A stretch of DNA of 64,000 bases from Lonicera japonica (GCA_021464415.1 CM038468.1:35886969-35950968), one strand, 5' to 3'. Counted from the stretch's first letter, positions 34,143 through 46,869 are shown. The notes: a model not told the origin generated them from the letters alone. A program made the numbers and translations.

Positions 34143-34879
34143 GGGCTGGGAATGAGCTGCGCAAGACCGAGCCGAGCCGGGCTAGCAGTATTTATTAACA
34201 ATCAATATGCTAGCTCAATCCCAGCCTAGGACTAATATCGAACCATCCAAACCTAGCCCAACTCCAATTTAATCTATCTTTTCTTGGCATTGGCTAATTG
34301 TGAAACTGCTGCTTAATACCCCTTTAGTAAGGGTAATGATAAAAAAGACAAAAAACGAAATTGAATTTGTGACATTTACCTTGTTCAATTGCTATGTAAA
34401 ATTATCCTTTTTTTTTTCATTCACTACCAAAAGATAAATATATGATACATTAAGTCAACTCTATAAACACCTTGGACTGGGGCTTTTAATCAAGGAAACC
34501 GCAAGAAAAAATTAGGGCTTAATCCATCTTTTTAAAACATTTTAGTTTGTTGTTTACAACCTTTCTTTAATATCTTTCAGTCTGTGTGACAATTGTAACC
34601 AATTACCCATACGGTAACCTGTATTTCTTGACATTTTTTTTGGTTACCCAATTGCAATAACCTGTATTTCTCAAGTTACCCAACTACATTATCAAGAAAT
34701 GTGAGTTGTCGCCATAGGCATGCATTTCAATAACTTGAAAACTAACATGAATCAGATGGTTTAAAAAAAAAATTTGTAGGCCACCAGATAAAAATATTCA
34801 AGGACCAACCACCAAAAGCCCAAACCACAATATATTACTATTTATACAGTATAATATATATGTACGTAAAGTAAATATA
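34143..34879. other. Intergenic with a GAGCCGAGCC-type repeat fragment
   Basis: GGGCTGGGAATGAGC followed by CGAGCCGAGCCGGGC (34143-34182) resembles hAT-type terminal regions found widely in plants. No matching far end was identified. The rest is AT-rich with no gene. Confidence 0.35.
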
Positions 34880-35025
34880 ATTATGACACTTTAGGCTTCG
34901 CCGGACTGGGTTGAGTTTAAATAATCTCAGTCCAAGATTCCAAGCCCAGTTAATTTTTTCAATTGCCCCTGCAATCTTAGCCCAATCTGATTTTATAGGT
35001 TTATATGTTAGCCTATCACCCTAAT

Positions 35026-35060
<35 letters not shown>

Positions 35061-36394
35061 ATGATTAACGTGAAAAACAAAATAATTGGGAAAACAATAT
35101 TGCAACAAATTAATTAACATATTTAATGCTTTAATTAAAAAGAGAGAGGAGTACTTCCTCCTACATTACACAAGTATGCAACCTATGCAATGCACGGGAG
35201 CGTTACAATTTATTTCTAATACAATAAATTTTATAAATTTTATTCTGTTATGTAAAATTTTGTTTTCATTCTGTAATGATTTTTTTTTCTTGTAGAAGAT
35301 AACTCTTAAGTGTAAGTGGGCATATACGTTAATATATTCATTCTTCAAATTGGTAAAAAAGAATAACATTATGAAAAGAGAAATTCTCCATAAATGGTTG
35401 TGAATTCGGTGAATGCCAAGAAAAAAATTGATTTTTTAATATGGGAGGCTGGAAGCAAACAATATGGAAACATGCATGCTTATGTACTAAAAGGCACATA
35501 TTTAAAACTTTTGCAACATGCATGGCATACACCCGTCAAAATCTTTCAAATTATCAAAAATCTTACATATAGAACATATATAAATTTTGAAAGAGAATGA
35601 CCGATCAAACACAGAAGAGCAATTGACCAGAGTTTATTAGGAACATACAAAAAGGATTTTGTGAAAGAAGCTAAGTATGGAATGATACATATAAATGGAA
35701 CAATTGTATGAACATAAAAGGATAACCAAGAGGCATTTTCTTAAAAAATATACAAATAATTCATTTCAAATAAAATCATCTTAAATGTAATAAACACACT
35801 CAATTACCCATCTTAAACGTAATAAACATACTTAATAAATGCATTACTTCCTTTATTTCACTATTATGTTATAAATATATATGTAATAGATGTATGTGGC
35901 TGAAAATAAACTGCATGAATGAAAGTGCAAAAGAGGTTAAATTTCATAAAGGTAAAATGTAAGTAATCAATTAAAAATGATTAGCAACATAAATTAAAAA
36001 TGATTAACTCACATAAATTATCAGCAACATAGATCACACTGACATTTCTGTACCTAAATAAGCTCAATTTTTGTGACAAATTAACAACTTCAAATGCGAA
36101 ATTTACTAATCAATGCTTATTATCATCAAACAAAAATTCAGTTTCCCAGTTCTAGATTATCAAATTGAATGTTTAGATTTCATATTCAGAAATTAGATTT
36201 TGAGACAAAACTAACTCTACCTCAATATGCTAATGAATCCGAATTGTTGTATAATACCATTTTTGCCCTCAATAAACTCTTTTTCATAATACATTAAAAT
36301 ATAAAAGGAGAAAATGATTAAAAAGTAATATGTTTAATTTTTATATATTGAAATATTACATTCCAAAAAAAAGAGAAGGTATATTCATATATTA

Positions 36395-37726
36395 GGGGGG
36401 GGGGTGTATTCAATTCATATTTTAAAAGATTGTAACTAACTTTTTAAAATCCGCGAATTCTGTTAAGTCCATTGACTGTTTTAAATATTTATAGAATCTG
36501 ATATATTTTAATGCATATATTCTTTTGAATTTATGCAGATTTTAATAAATTCATGGATTTCTGTAGATTTTAATAAGTCCATCAAAAAAATTAAAAATCA
36601 AAAGACAAATAATAAAATAAATTAATTACAAGTTTAAAGTAACATTATCAAAAATGTAAAGATAATTAACAAATTAGATTATAAAAATATATACTGCTCT
36701 ATTCAAACATCATTATGATTATCATAATCCTCTTCATTCTCATTATTGTCTTCTTACTTTCCATTCTCATTATTTTATGGCTACCTATTTACTAAAAAAA
36801 AAATCAAGACGACATTTTTTTATGATTTTATTATAATTATTAAATTGAATTTTACACTTTATACTATGTTTTGTTTATATGTTATTATTTTTATTTCATA
36901 CTAATTATTCAATATTTCAATTCTTAATATAAACGTATTCATTAATGGACTTAATGACATTTATCACAAAAACTAGTTATAGTAAAAAATTAAAGGATAA
37001 ATAATAAAAGAATTTTGATTACAACTTTAAAGTAATAAGAAAATTATAAATCCTCCGCAAACGATTCAAATCGAGTATAAAAACCCAATAGATTGGGTTT
37101 TTTTGCCCTTTTTATTTGATTTTCATCTTATGTTTAGAAAAATTCATAAAATGGGAGAAAAAAAATAAAGGGGGCAACATCTCTATAGTTTCGGAAGAAT
37201 ATAACTAATTGAATAATTAAAACTTTGAAAGTAGCAGTATCTAAATCAAATAAAAAGTTTTTAGATATAGTGAATGAATTAGTGGGATTTATAAATAAAT
37301 TATAGAAATGAAGAAAAAATAATACACAAGGTTTGCGAAAAGAAGAGGTTTTAAATAGAGAGAATGAAGTGGAAGGGATTAATAGATTATAAAGATAAGA
37401 AGAAAAAATATCTAGGGTTGGAAAAAAGATGGAAAAGAAATTCATGTGAAATCTTTCGCTTAAAGAGAAGATTTGTTGGTAGATTTGTTATTCATAAAAA
37501 TACTCTCAAATCCATCAAAATCTATCTACTTATAAAATCCTTCAAAGTTTATTAAGTTTTGAATACCATAAGATTTTAAAAGACTATTTTTAATCCTAAT
37601 TGAATATCACAAGATTTTAAAAGACTTTTTAAAATCATAATTGAATACCATAACATTTTAAAAGACTTTTTAAAAACACAATTGAATACCCACGAACTTT
37701 CAAAATTGAATAAACCCCCCCCCCCC
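36395..37726. mobile_element. Non-autonomous DNA element with GGGGTGTATTCAATT-like ends
   Basis: The left end is a G run followed by TGTATTCAATTCATATTTTA; the right end is the inverted AATTGAATAAA followed by a C run. Near the right end, about four degenerate units with AATTGAATACC and AGATTTTAAAAGACTTTTTA are tandemly arranged (37555-37700). They also match, inverted, the left subterminal region. Unit 3 lacks the insertion at the matching place (about 45000, ATTCATATATTAG). No transposase frame seen; the superfamily is undecided. Confidence 0.6.
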
Positions 37727-38098
37727 TCCACATTTCCGATTCAATATATAAACCTCAGTTTTAGAATTCAAATTCATGTAAGGAAATAAATACTACCCAA
37801 GGCTAATCATCTAAATTATACTATGCTATTTGTTTCAAATATTTTTTTTTATATGATACTACTACTAATTTTGTGTGCTCGTGCGATTGATTAGTATTAT
37901 TTTAAGATGATAATATTACTAGACCTAACTAGAACAATTATAACAAAGGGAAAAAAATTAAGAGCCTTGGTATAGTGATCACAAGGTTTATCCATCCAAC
38001 AAAGAAAAACAAATTCTAATATGTGACATTGATAAAAACACTAAATAGAAACAATCCACAAAAGGGAACAGTAAGCTAAAATAAAAACCAACATTGCA

Positions 38099-39344
38099 TC
38101 ATATAGAATCCACATGGCGACTGCAAATCCCAAATCTATCATCATCATCATCATAATCATTATACGCACGCGAACCCCTACATTTGAAAGTAGTAATATG
38201 CAAGGTAAGCTTCAATACCTCCTCGTTGTCACTGTCGAAACCTTTGCAGTTACTAACATCCGTGTACTTGAGTTTTTTGCAGCCATTTAGAATAATCACT
38301 AAATTACTCTTTTCAAGTACGCATCGCATAAGAACCAAGTACTTTATGTTTGGTAGTAGAGTCGCGATTGCAATTGCCTCGTCACTAGAAATTTCTGCAT
38401 CTGTTACACATATAGGCGCAATATCAAAATGAATATATATATATATGGGTCATGTTAACGTGTGCCCTAAGGGCACATGTTAAGTACCAATTTTTGGAAG
38501 TAATTAACTCTCAACATGCATTAAATATGATACAGATTCTCATATAAGATTTTTTTATTTTTGTTTATAGTAGCTTTAACATGTGTCCTAGGGACACATG
38601 TTATCATTTTCCTATATATATGTGTGTGTGTAGTGTGTAGTAGTAGTAGAGTGCATTTATGGTACGAACTAGTCCATATGAAATGGGTTTTTTTGCGACG
38701 GTTTTTCGTTTCCAAATAATTGCAGAGATGGTTTTAGCGACGAAAAACCATCGCAAAAGTCCAATCCATACGGATTGGTCTGCACTTGAAATTTTCTGTG
38801 TAATAGTATCATATAGTACATTTCTCATACGGACTAGAACCTCTAGTGATATTTTTGTGTCGCTAAAACAATGAATATATGTTTTTAGCGACAAAAAACT
38901 GTCGCTAGATATCTAGTCCGTTTTGAGAATTTTTTTGCATAACCTTAATTTAAATACTTACTCCTCCAAAGCATAAATAATATCCTTGTTGCCCTTGTTG
39001 CTACAATCGCTGGGAATAACAAGTCAAGTAGCACATCTTTGGCTGCAATTCACTGCACCTTTTACCACACTTTCACGGTCTGCAGGATTAATTACCACAC
39101 TTTCACGGTCATCAGGATGTAGCACAATCCTTAACAAACCTTCTATAGGCATATTTGGAAGTCTTGAATTTCTGAGATCTATGGGAAAATTACGAGATTG
39201 CCAACCAAGAGGATTGATAGTAGCTTTGTACGAAGACTTGCAAACAAATGGTACATCCAATGCAAGTGACTATATTCCCACTCTCCCAAATATATTCACC
39301 AAGCAATCCATTTCCATGTTTTCCCATTTTTTCCTTCCCTTCAT
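38099..39344 (-). pseudogene. F-box/LRR gene 2, broken
   Basis: Exon 1 (39344-38962) keeps the donor GTAAGTAT and most of the F-box text (WENMEMDCLVNIFGRVGI, VPFVCKSSYKA). It has a stop in place of the glutamate after VGI and another in RCAT-stop-LVIP. It also has a duplicated stretch (DRESVV twice, around 39061-39115). Exon 2 survives only as 38416-38099 (VTDAEISSDEAIAIATLLPN through GCKKLKYTDVSNCKGF to a DYDDDDD tail). The intron and the start of exon 2 have been replaced by unrelated repeat sequence. It cannot encode a functional protein. Confidence 0.85.
38417..38940. mobile_element. Transposon fragments replacing the F-box gene 2 intron
   Basis: Two short palindromic segments, TGTGCCCTAAGGGCACA (about 38461-38477) and TGTGTCCTAGGGACACA (about 38583-38599), lie about 120 bp apart in inverted context, like the ends of a MITE. 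Beyond them (38690-38910) are repeated GCGACGGTTTTTCG, TTTTAGCGACGAAAAA and TTTTTAGCGACAAAAAAC words, typical of subterminal repeats of CACTA-type elements. No complete element can be bounded. Confidence 0.45.
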
Positions 39345-39514
39345 CTCTGTATACCAAAAAAATAAAAATGTTAAGATAATTTTTTGCATACTCCTTGTCT
39401 CCAGTCAACCAATGTCAAGACCCAAGACACTAGTTGTGTTTAACCTATTATGCCAAATACACTATCACTTTAGAAAAAGTATCTTGTAATTTTAGTTGCA
39501 CAATTTTTTTTATA

Positions 39515-41232
39515 TGATAAACGCTTAATATTGTCATTCATACGCTCATTTTCGGAGTTGTTTGACGGGTTTATTTCTCTAAAACTACTCGGTTTGCCAA
39601 CTTATTTCGCGATTAGTCTCGTAGCACTTTTGTATTTAACAATGCTTGAAAAGGCACATTTTGTGTTTATTTTGGTGTTTTTAGATTTCAAGAAATATTG
39701 TATTTAATACAATAGTGGAATTTTCCATAGACAAAAGGAATTCAAGAAAGTAAGTCTCTATGTGATTAAAGAGTATCCAAGAAAGAAAGTCTCCATGTCC
39801 ATGTGATTAAAGAAAGAAAGTGGAAGTGTCCATGTGATTAAAGAGCATCCAAGATAGTGGAATTCTCCACCAAAAATAAAAGAAAGCATTGTTTAATTTT
39901 GGCATCCAACACAACTCTCCTATTTATAGTCTTCTTTGTTGCTTTGGAGAGGGGTATTATTTTTATTTCTCATTTCTTAATTTATAGAGAGCTTGTAATA
40001 TTTTTCTAGAGAGAGAAATGGAGTTCACTTTTATAATTCTTGTCTCTACATTTATTATGGAGTAAATTTCTTTGCTAAGGTTAAAAGATGAAATTTGCAA
40101 TGCATTAATTATGTAAGTTCAATTCTCATTCCATTGTTAGTATTGTTAAATACTTTTTGAATCCTTCATCTTTTCCATTTTTTCAACCATTCATAAGCTA
40201 GTAAGATAATTTTCATATGATGATTTGACTTTGTATGCCTTGTATACATAGATCTCAAGCATTAATGGAGAGATGATACACTTGTGTATTTCTTACTAGC
40301 CTATGTCCATTCTTTCTTTGAATGAGATACTTTTCATTGCCAAGCATGATTAGTTTTTGAATATTCATGGAAACACCATAAATTTGAGATTTTAATCTTT
40401 TAATACTTTAATGATATGTTGAGTGCTTTCTACACTTTATGTGATTTTAAGACTCATCATCTTCTTAGTTAAAGTATTGCCAAAGAGGATCTTTTAAATT
40501 TATGTCATAAACAACTTCATTAATCATTTTAAGGATTCAATTTGTATTTATCAAATAAGTCTATATAGGACGGTTTGACCTCCACCTAGACCTCCCAATC
40601 TTAGACAAATGAAATGTTATGATTTATCGAGCTAAACTCCTTGTAGTTGGCTATTTTCATAATCAAGTCATTTGCCTAGGGGAAACTAACAATGAGTTCT
40701 TAAATGCCTAGTTTAAATTTATGCATTTTTTTGTGTATTTTAAGTTTGAATCTTGGTTGATATTATATGGAAATGGGTTGCACTTGCTCCACACCCTTTG
40801 TCACAAGATAAAAATGAGAGATACACTTGTGTTGATATTTGCTTACACCCTTTCTTTATATGGCATTTATATGGGAATGAGTTGCTTTTGCTCCACACCC
40901 TTTTGCTTAGAAATGGGTAAAATATTCTACACTTAGGAATTGCATTGAGAACTTTGAATGAGATTGCTTTTACTTAACTTTGCAAAACAAATGAATTCTA
41001 TAATGCCTTAGCCTTTTCTCATCTATTATTATATCATTTTAATTTTTATTGCAAGATTTTAAAATCAACAACTAAAATCAACCAATTAAATTCTCTTCAC
41101 AAAACCTTGGACTCGTAATCACCACATCGCCTTTCCGACTATCTTTGTGGTTCGACACTTGGACTTACCAAGTATTATAACTTGACAACCTACACTTGGG
41201 TACCTAAGCACGGAAATATTTTCGGCGCGTCA
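39515..41232 (+). mobile_element. Solo LTR of the Athila/Tat-like gypsy family
   Basis: Starts TGATAAACGCTTAATATTGT and ends TTTTCGGCGCGTCA. These are the same ends as the coding-strand LTRs of elements A and B (TGATAAACGCATAATATTG at one end, GTCGAACCACA near the other). A 5-bp duplication TTATA lies at 39510-39514 and 41233-41237. No internal sequence remains, so it arose by LTR-LTR recombination. It sits upstream of F-box pseudogene 2, in the opposite orientation. The frame at 40721-40936 is not conserved. Confidence 0.85.
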
Positions 41233-41237
41233 TTATA

Positions 41238-42714
41238 TCATTTACACATTTTTAAAATTCAAAAATTAACTCTTTATTATATTAACTCTTTATTAAAAAG
41301 TTTGACCATTTTTCCACTTTTGTTCATGAAATTTATTTTGCATCATGTGCGTCCTCAAAGTTTGCTCCGTTTTCACTTTAATCTAAAAGCCAACCCACTG
41401 TTAATTATTTTGATGAAAAATACCACATATTACTTTGATCTTTAAGTCCTGTTAGTTGCACATGTCATTTTTCATCTAAGAAACAAATGCTACATTGGGT
41501 TTTGGAGTAAAATGAAAATAAGAGCAAACTTTAGTTAAGGACTGCCATAATGCAAAATAAACTTCCTGGGCAAAAGTTCAAAAACAGTAAAACTTCAAGG
41601 AAGTAAAATATAAATAACTCTATATAGAGTATTAGTTTGTAACTCGAGCCAAATGAATTATCTTCCTGTAAATAGCATCTTGCAATCTACACGAAACAAT
41701 ATTTTAACCATTAAATTTGTAGGATTCAAAAAAAATTACCCCTTTATTACATAAATTACTGCAAAAATTAGTACCCAAAATGATCTATCAACAACGATAA
41801 TACCGTATATCTCAACAGTTAAAAAATTTGAAGTTATTTATATAAAAAATTGATTATCAACTCATTTTAAACAATAAAGTTCGTTTAGTATACTAATTTT
41901 TTATGGACTATATGTAAGGTGATGGACTTAGCGTCGATTGGTTTTCGGTTCAGTTTCTAGCACTACATGCAGCAAATTCCGGTCCATCTGCACAAATCTA
42001 CATAATTTTTTACTGGATCTTCACGTCTAAACAAATTTCAGTGGATCTAGAATAGCACTGCATATATATGTAGAAAATTTACCATACAAATATGTATGGA
42101 TTGGGTCTTTTGAGTGGTTAAATTGATGAATTATTTTTATTAAATTTAGTGAAAATGATCTCTATAATTATTAGATCAAATCATCCTACCAAATTTCATC
42201 AAATAATTCAATTGGAAAGTGTGTTTACTAAATATCTATATCAATTTTTTTAGTCAGTCAACTTTCTGGTTGAAATACTTAATGATGAAATTTAGTGGAA
42301 ATGACCTACTAAATATAGAGAATATATTCAAAAGATTTTATTAAAAAATCCGTTCATTTTATATATACACGCATGCGTATACATATACATAAACGTACCA
42401 AATACGATTTGGTGAGCGACAAATCAGAGATCTAAAAACTCTTGGATTTTCTTGGATCTTCAAATCCCTGTCTTGGTCTTCTATTTTTGATTTGAGAGAG
42501 AGCGGATCGTAAGTAGATTTAGATTAATTAAGGATGCCTTGAGAGGTGGAGAAAGTAACATTATTGCCCGTGAGGTGGAAAGTGAACAAATTGTAATTAT
42601 TAAATTTTTTTTTTTATAACAAGACGGAAAATAATAGCGAAACTAATTAATTGGTGTGAGAAATTGAGATATGTAGTGACATTTTCTCCATCTCATATTC
42701 ATTTTTATGAATAG
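41238..42714. repeat. F-box unit 2 upstream region
   Basis: Homologous to 46870-48420 of unit 3 (TTTGACTGTTTTTCCACTTT-like start, AACTCTATATAGAGTA, AATAGCATCTTGCAATCTAC, TACGATTTGGTG). It includes the conserved upstream block at about 42400-42680. No open frame is shared between the copies. The frame at 41182-41445 is partly LTR and is not a gene. Confidence 0.6.
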
Positions 42715-43613
42715 ATGTCATTCATCTTCATTTATTTTTGTGAAAAATTTTCTTCATACTATCCGAAGAAAATTTTTCCATTAAAAAAAGTAAGAGAACA
42801 TATCATGACATCCTTCAACTTATTTTCTAACTTTTCAGAAAAATACGTTGTTTTGTCTACCATATTTCATTTTGTTATCAAGCAGAATCTAAATGTAATT
42901 ATGTTCCCTTTCTTTCCTACTTTTGTAGGAATATTTAGGGCTCACTTGGTTGTAAAAATTATTCAATTTTTTTAAAATTAGTTTATTTCTAATTAATTTG
43001 TAAATTTGATTATTATAAATAATACAATTTTAATAAATAGAGTGTTTGAAAGATTGGCTTATATAAAAAAAATAAAAAAAATCAATGTGAGAATGAAAAC
43101 ATGTTCTAAATTTTACTATGTTATTTTTATTTACATGCATCAATATTAAGTGAAGGACACTAGAATTTTATAGTTCTTAAAGTGAAAACACTATAATTAA
43201 AGTAAATTAAAGTCGGAATTGAGTGACTAGAATTAATACAACTATGACACCTTAGGCTTGCCCGGACAAGGGTGAGTTAAACTAAGCTCAGTCCAAACCC
43301 AGGTGTTTTTTTCAATTGCGCCTAAAATTTTAGCCCAATTTGATTTTGTGGGTTTATATCTTAGTCTATGACCCTAATTTTTGGATTGTGAATTGGGCAA
43401 GGATTATTTGCGTAGGCCACAATTCGGTTACGGTTATAAAGAGGAAGCCTACACACACACACACATATATATATATGTGATTTAAGTGAGAAACAAAATA
43501 ATTGGAAAAAATAAATTGCAACGAATTAATTAATCTATATAATGCTTTAATTAAGAGGAGAGAGGAGTACTTTCTCCATATTACATATATGCAGTAGATG
43601 TAAGAGCATCCAC

Positions 43614-44056
43614 ATCAGGTAGGTTAAATTGATACCCCTTCATAGTGGAGCAAGTAAACAGATAAAAATTAAGAAGGTAGGGTAGAGAACATGTAAAGTT
43701 ACCCTTTGCCTAAATTTTAGTCATACGGTTAGCAGTCACTCGTATCACTCCATACTGATTTAGCTCACTCGTATAATCATTACTATTATTATTATTATTA
43801 AAAAAAACCCCATACGGGTAGAGTTGCTTCGTATGGCATTTTTTCAAAAAAAAAAATTTGTTTAAAAATAAAAACCCATACGGGTAGAGTTAACTTGTAT
43901 GGCATTTTTTCAATTTTTTTTTTTTTAAAAAAAAAATCCTACGAGTGTGGGAGACTCGTATGGTATATTTTTGCCATTTCCGGTGTGGATCAACTTTAAA
44001 CCTTAGTAAGCAATTGGTAAATTTGTCCTAAATGTTAGTATCCGCTGTGGATGCTC
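43614..44056. mobile_element. Tourist-like MITE c, with empty site in unit 2
   Basis: Ends GAGCATCCACATCAGG and CCGCTGTGGATGCTC with TAA at 43611-43613 and 44057-44059. Unit 2 has the unoccupied site at about 35880-35900 (GTAATAGATGTATG). The interior has CATACGGGTAGAGT and ACTCGTATGG words separated by A/T runs, as in MITEs a and b. Confidence 0.8.
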
Positions 44057-44730
44057 TAATAGATGTATGTTGCTGAAAATAAACTGCATGAATGAAAGTG
44101 CAAAAGCGGTCAAATTTCATGGAGGTAAAATGTAAATAATCAATTAACAATGATGAATTATGTCTTTCCCCAAGAATTGAGCTTGCCCATTTCTTAATTA
44201 CCAACCAAATATGTAAATAAATAAAGCTCTCCTCTCGAGCTCGATCAATTGCATGTCCGAAGAGCTTCCCTTCCCGATATACCTATTCTATTATACTTTG
44301 TATCCTCGCATCAGACCATCTTCTAAGCTAAATTTAGTTTTTTTACCTTTTACATTGAAAATGGTTCTCAACCATTTGCAATAAGGAAAGTATTTAGCTC
44401 AAATTATCACAACGTAAATCACACTGACTTTTCTGTACCTAAATTTATATTAGACATGGAAAAGCTAAATTTTCGTGACAAACCAACAACTTCAAAAATG
44501 CGAAATTCACTGATCTAGTTATAGAGATGTCCAAATCAATGCTTATTATCATCAAACAAAAATTCCAGGTTCCCAATTTATAGATCATCACATTGAATAT
44601 TGAGAATTTAGATTTAGAAACAAAACAATTAAACTCTACCTTAATATGTTAATGAAGTGTGAATGGTTGTATAATATAATTTTTGCCCTCAACTAACTCA
44701 TTTTTGTCATGCTTTAAAATATAAAAGGAC

Positions 44731-44892
44731 ACTGGTATCAGCGGTGAATTTGACTAGAAGCTCCCCAGGTCAAATCCCGTCAGCTGCAAAAACCATTGGT
44801 TTACTAGCGGCGTGCTCTCCCGCGAGCAGAGATTAGTTCAGGTGCGCGTAAAGCTGGCCCGAACACTCCGTGACTTAGACAAAAAAAAAATC
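44731..44892 (+). mobile_element. SINE 3, tRNA-derived
   Basis: The insert begins ACTGGTATCAGCGGTGAA (A-box region), has a B-box-like CCAGGTCAAATCCCG about 40 bp later, and ends with an A run after GACTTAGAC. It is flanked by ATATAAAAGGAC (44719-44730) and ATATAAAAGAC (44894-44904). It is more GC-rich than its surroundings. Size and structure fit a plant SINE. Confidence 0.75.
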
Positions 44893-45123
44893 TATATAAA
44901 AGACAAAATAGTTAAAAAGTAATATGTTTATTGTCTGTATATAGACATATTACATTCAAAAAGAAAAAAAAGAAAACAGAAAAGTAGATTCATATATTAG
45001 ACTTCATATTCAATGTATTAACCTAAGGTGGAATGTCCATGTGCCAACTTGAAATGTCCAAGTGCCAACTCTTAATTAACCGGGGCAATAATCAGAATCG
45101 ACATCGCGACTGCAATTCCCAAA

Positions 45124-46735
45124 TCAATTGTCGTCGTCGTCATCATCATCATCATCAACACGCGAACCCTTGCATTTGAAAGTAGTAATATGTGAGGCAA
45201 GCTTCAGTACCTCCTCATCGTTACTGCCAAAACCTGTGCAGTTACTAACATCCACATACTTGAGTTTTTTGCAGCCATTTAGAATAATCACCAAATTACT
45301 CCTTTCAAGTTCACATTGCCTCAGAACCAAGTACTTTATGTTCGGCAATAGAGTCGCGATTGCATTTGCCGCATCATTTGAAATTTCTGCATCTGTTACA
45401 TATAGGAAAACAAAGTTCTTGCAATGAAGGTTTATTTGGGCAATTATTTCTTTCAATTCTTCGCTGAATTGGCGCATTATTAATGCCTCTAGATTCTTCA
45501 ATTTGTTGATCATGCTAGGAATAATGAAACCTCCACGGTTATAAATCACCGTATAAGGGAGTGATAGAAGTTTCAAGAAAGGACACCTGCATGTGTTACA
45601 AAAGTATATACAACAATTACAAAATATATTAATTTCCCATTCATTCAGACAAAATATATTAATTTGATAAGAATACTTGTATATATATAAATGAGCCATT
45701 TTATTAAGGACCGTTTTTAAATTAACTAAAAATTTGATATATGTATATATATATGCACAGTTATGGATGTTGATTTTTTCGATGAAATTTAGTGGAGACG
45801 ATATGCTCATTATAGAGATTATTCTCACCAAGTTTTATGAAAAAATTCACCTGTTTATCTCTCAAAATGGATGATTCTTAAGTTAGTTTACTTAAGGAAT
45901 GCCCTTAAGAGAAGGGGAGATATATATGTATACACATGTATTGATAAGAAGAGTTACGCTATAAAGATATATAGATTCCCTCACATTTAATTTGGAGGGT
46001 AAAATAGTCCAATTTTTTTATGAAAATTTGTATAAATGATCAATGCCATGAGTAGGTCACCTTCATTTCATAAAAATAAAAAATCACCTAGAAGTGGGAG
46101 AGACGGTCATCAAAAATTTCAACAGCACTATAGTGATCTTCACCAATATATAGATTAGCTTTACAAATTTTTATGAAAAAAAAAAATTCATCTATTTACC
46201 CCTACCATACATGCACTCTCTGTTTCTGTTAAAGTGAATTAAAGAACCCTCTTTATAGCATATACCGTCATATAAGGAGATATGGGGAAAAATATTTTCT
46301 TTTATATAATGCAGTGTATAAAAATACATATATATATACACGTATTGCGTGTACTTCAGTTTTTAGTATTAATTTAAATACTTACTCGTCCAAGGCATAA
46401 ACAATGTCCTTGTTACTACAACCGTAGGGAATAACAAGTCGAGTACCACATCTTTGGCTGCGATTCACTGCACCCTTTACCACACTTTCACGGTCTGCTG
46501 CAGCAGGCTTTATCACATCTTCAGGAGAGAGCGTGGGAAAATCTGTAGGCAGACTTGAAAGTCTTGAATTTAACAGATCTATGGGAAAATTAAGAGACTG
46601 CCAACAGAGAGGATTGAGAGTAGCTTTGTACCAAGACTTGCAAACAAATGGTACATCCAATGCAAATGATTCTATTCCCACTCTCCCAAATATATTCACC
46701 AAGCAATCCATTTCCATGTTTTCCCATCCTTTCAT
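45124..46735 (-). CDS. F-box/LRR-repeat protein, gene 3 (At3g48880-like), two exons
   Basis: Exon 1 is 46735-46386 and exon 2 is 45586-45124, with a 799-bp GT-AG intron (donor GTAAGTAT, acceptor CATGCAG). The spliced frame is continuous (YALDE then CPFLKLLSLP), about 270 residues. Exon 1 has the F-box (WENMEMDCLVNIFGRVGIES, VPFVCKSWYKA, WQSLNFP). Exon 2 has LRR-like repeats (HCKNFVFLYVT, LLPNIKYLVLRQCEL, GCKKLKYVDVSNCTGF). The C-terminus is an aspartate run encoded by a GAT/GAC microsatellite. Frames extend upstream (to 46795), but the start MKGWENMEMD matches the other copies. Likely a substrate-recognition subunit of an SCF ubiquitin ligase. Confidence 0.85.
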
Positions 46736-46869
46736 CTCTATATACCAAAAAGAAAATGTTAACATAATTTTTTGCGTACTCTTGTCTTCGGCCAACCAAT
46801 GTCAAGATATTGGTTGCTAACATGTGCCAAAGGCACTGTTTAACCTATGCCAAATGCACTTTCACTTTT

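Larger units (their letters stand above)
34880..43230. repeat. F-box segmental duplication, unit 2
   Basis: The head (34880-35160; ACTTTAGGCTT, TCAGTCCAA, TTTAGCCCAAT) matches 43248-43575. The segment 35876-36250 matches 44060-44700. The F-box pseudogene matches 45124-46735. The tail at 42715-43230 matches 48640-49140. Interrupting insertions are the long element at 36395-37726, transposon debris at 38417-38940 and a solo LTR at 39515-41232. Unit 3 follows directly at about 43240, so the two are in tandem. Confidence 0.75.

Noticed and set aside
44731..44892. tRNA gene
   Set aside because: Only promoter-box similarity; no full cloverleaf could be drawn, and the A tail and flanking duplication indicate a SINE.
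45128..45427. Plus-strand serine-rich frame
   Set aside because: Antisense of F-box gene 3; the serine run is the reverse of the aspartate repeat.
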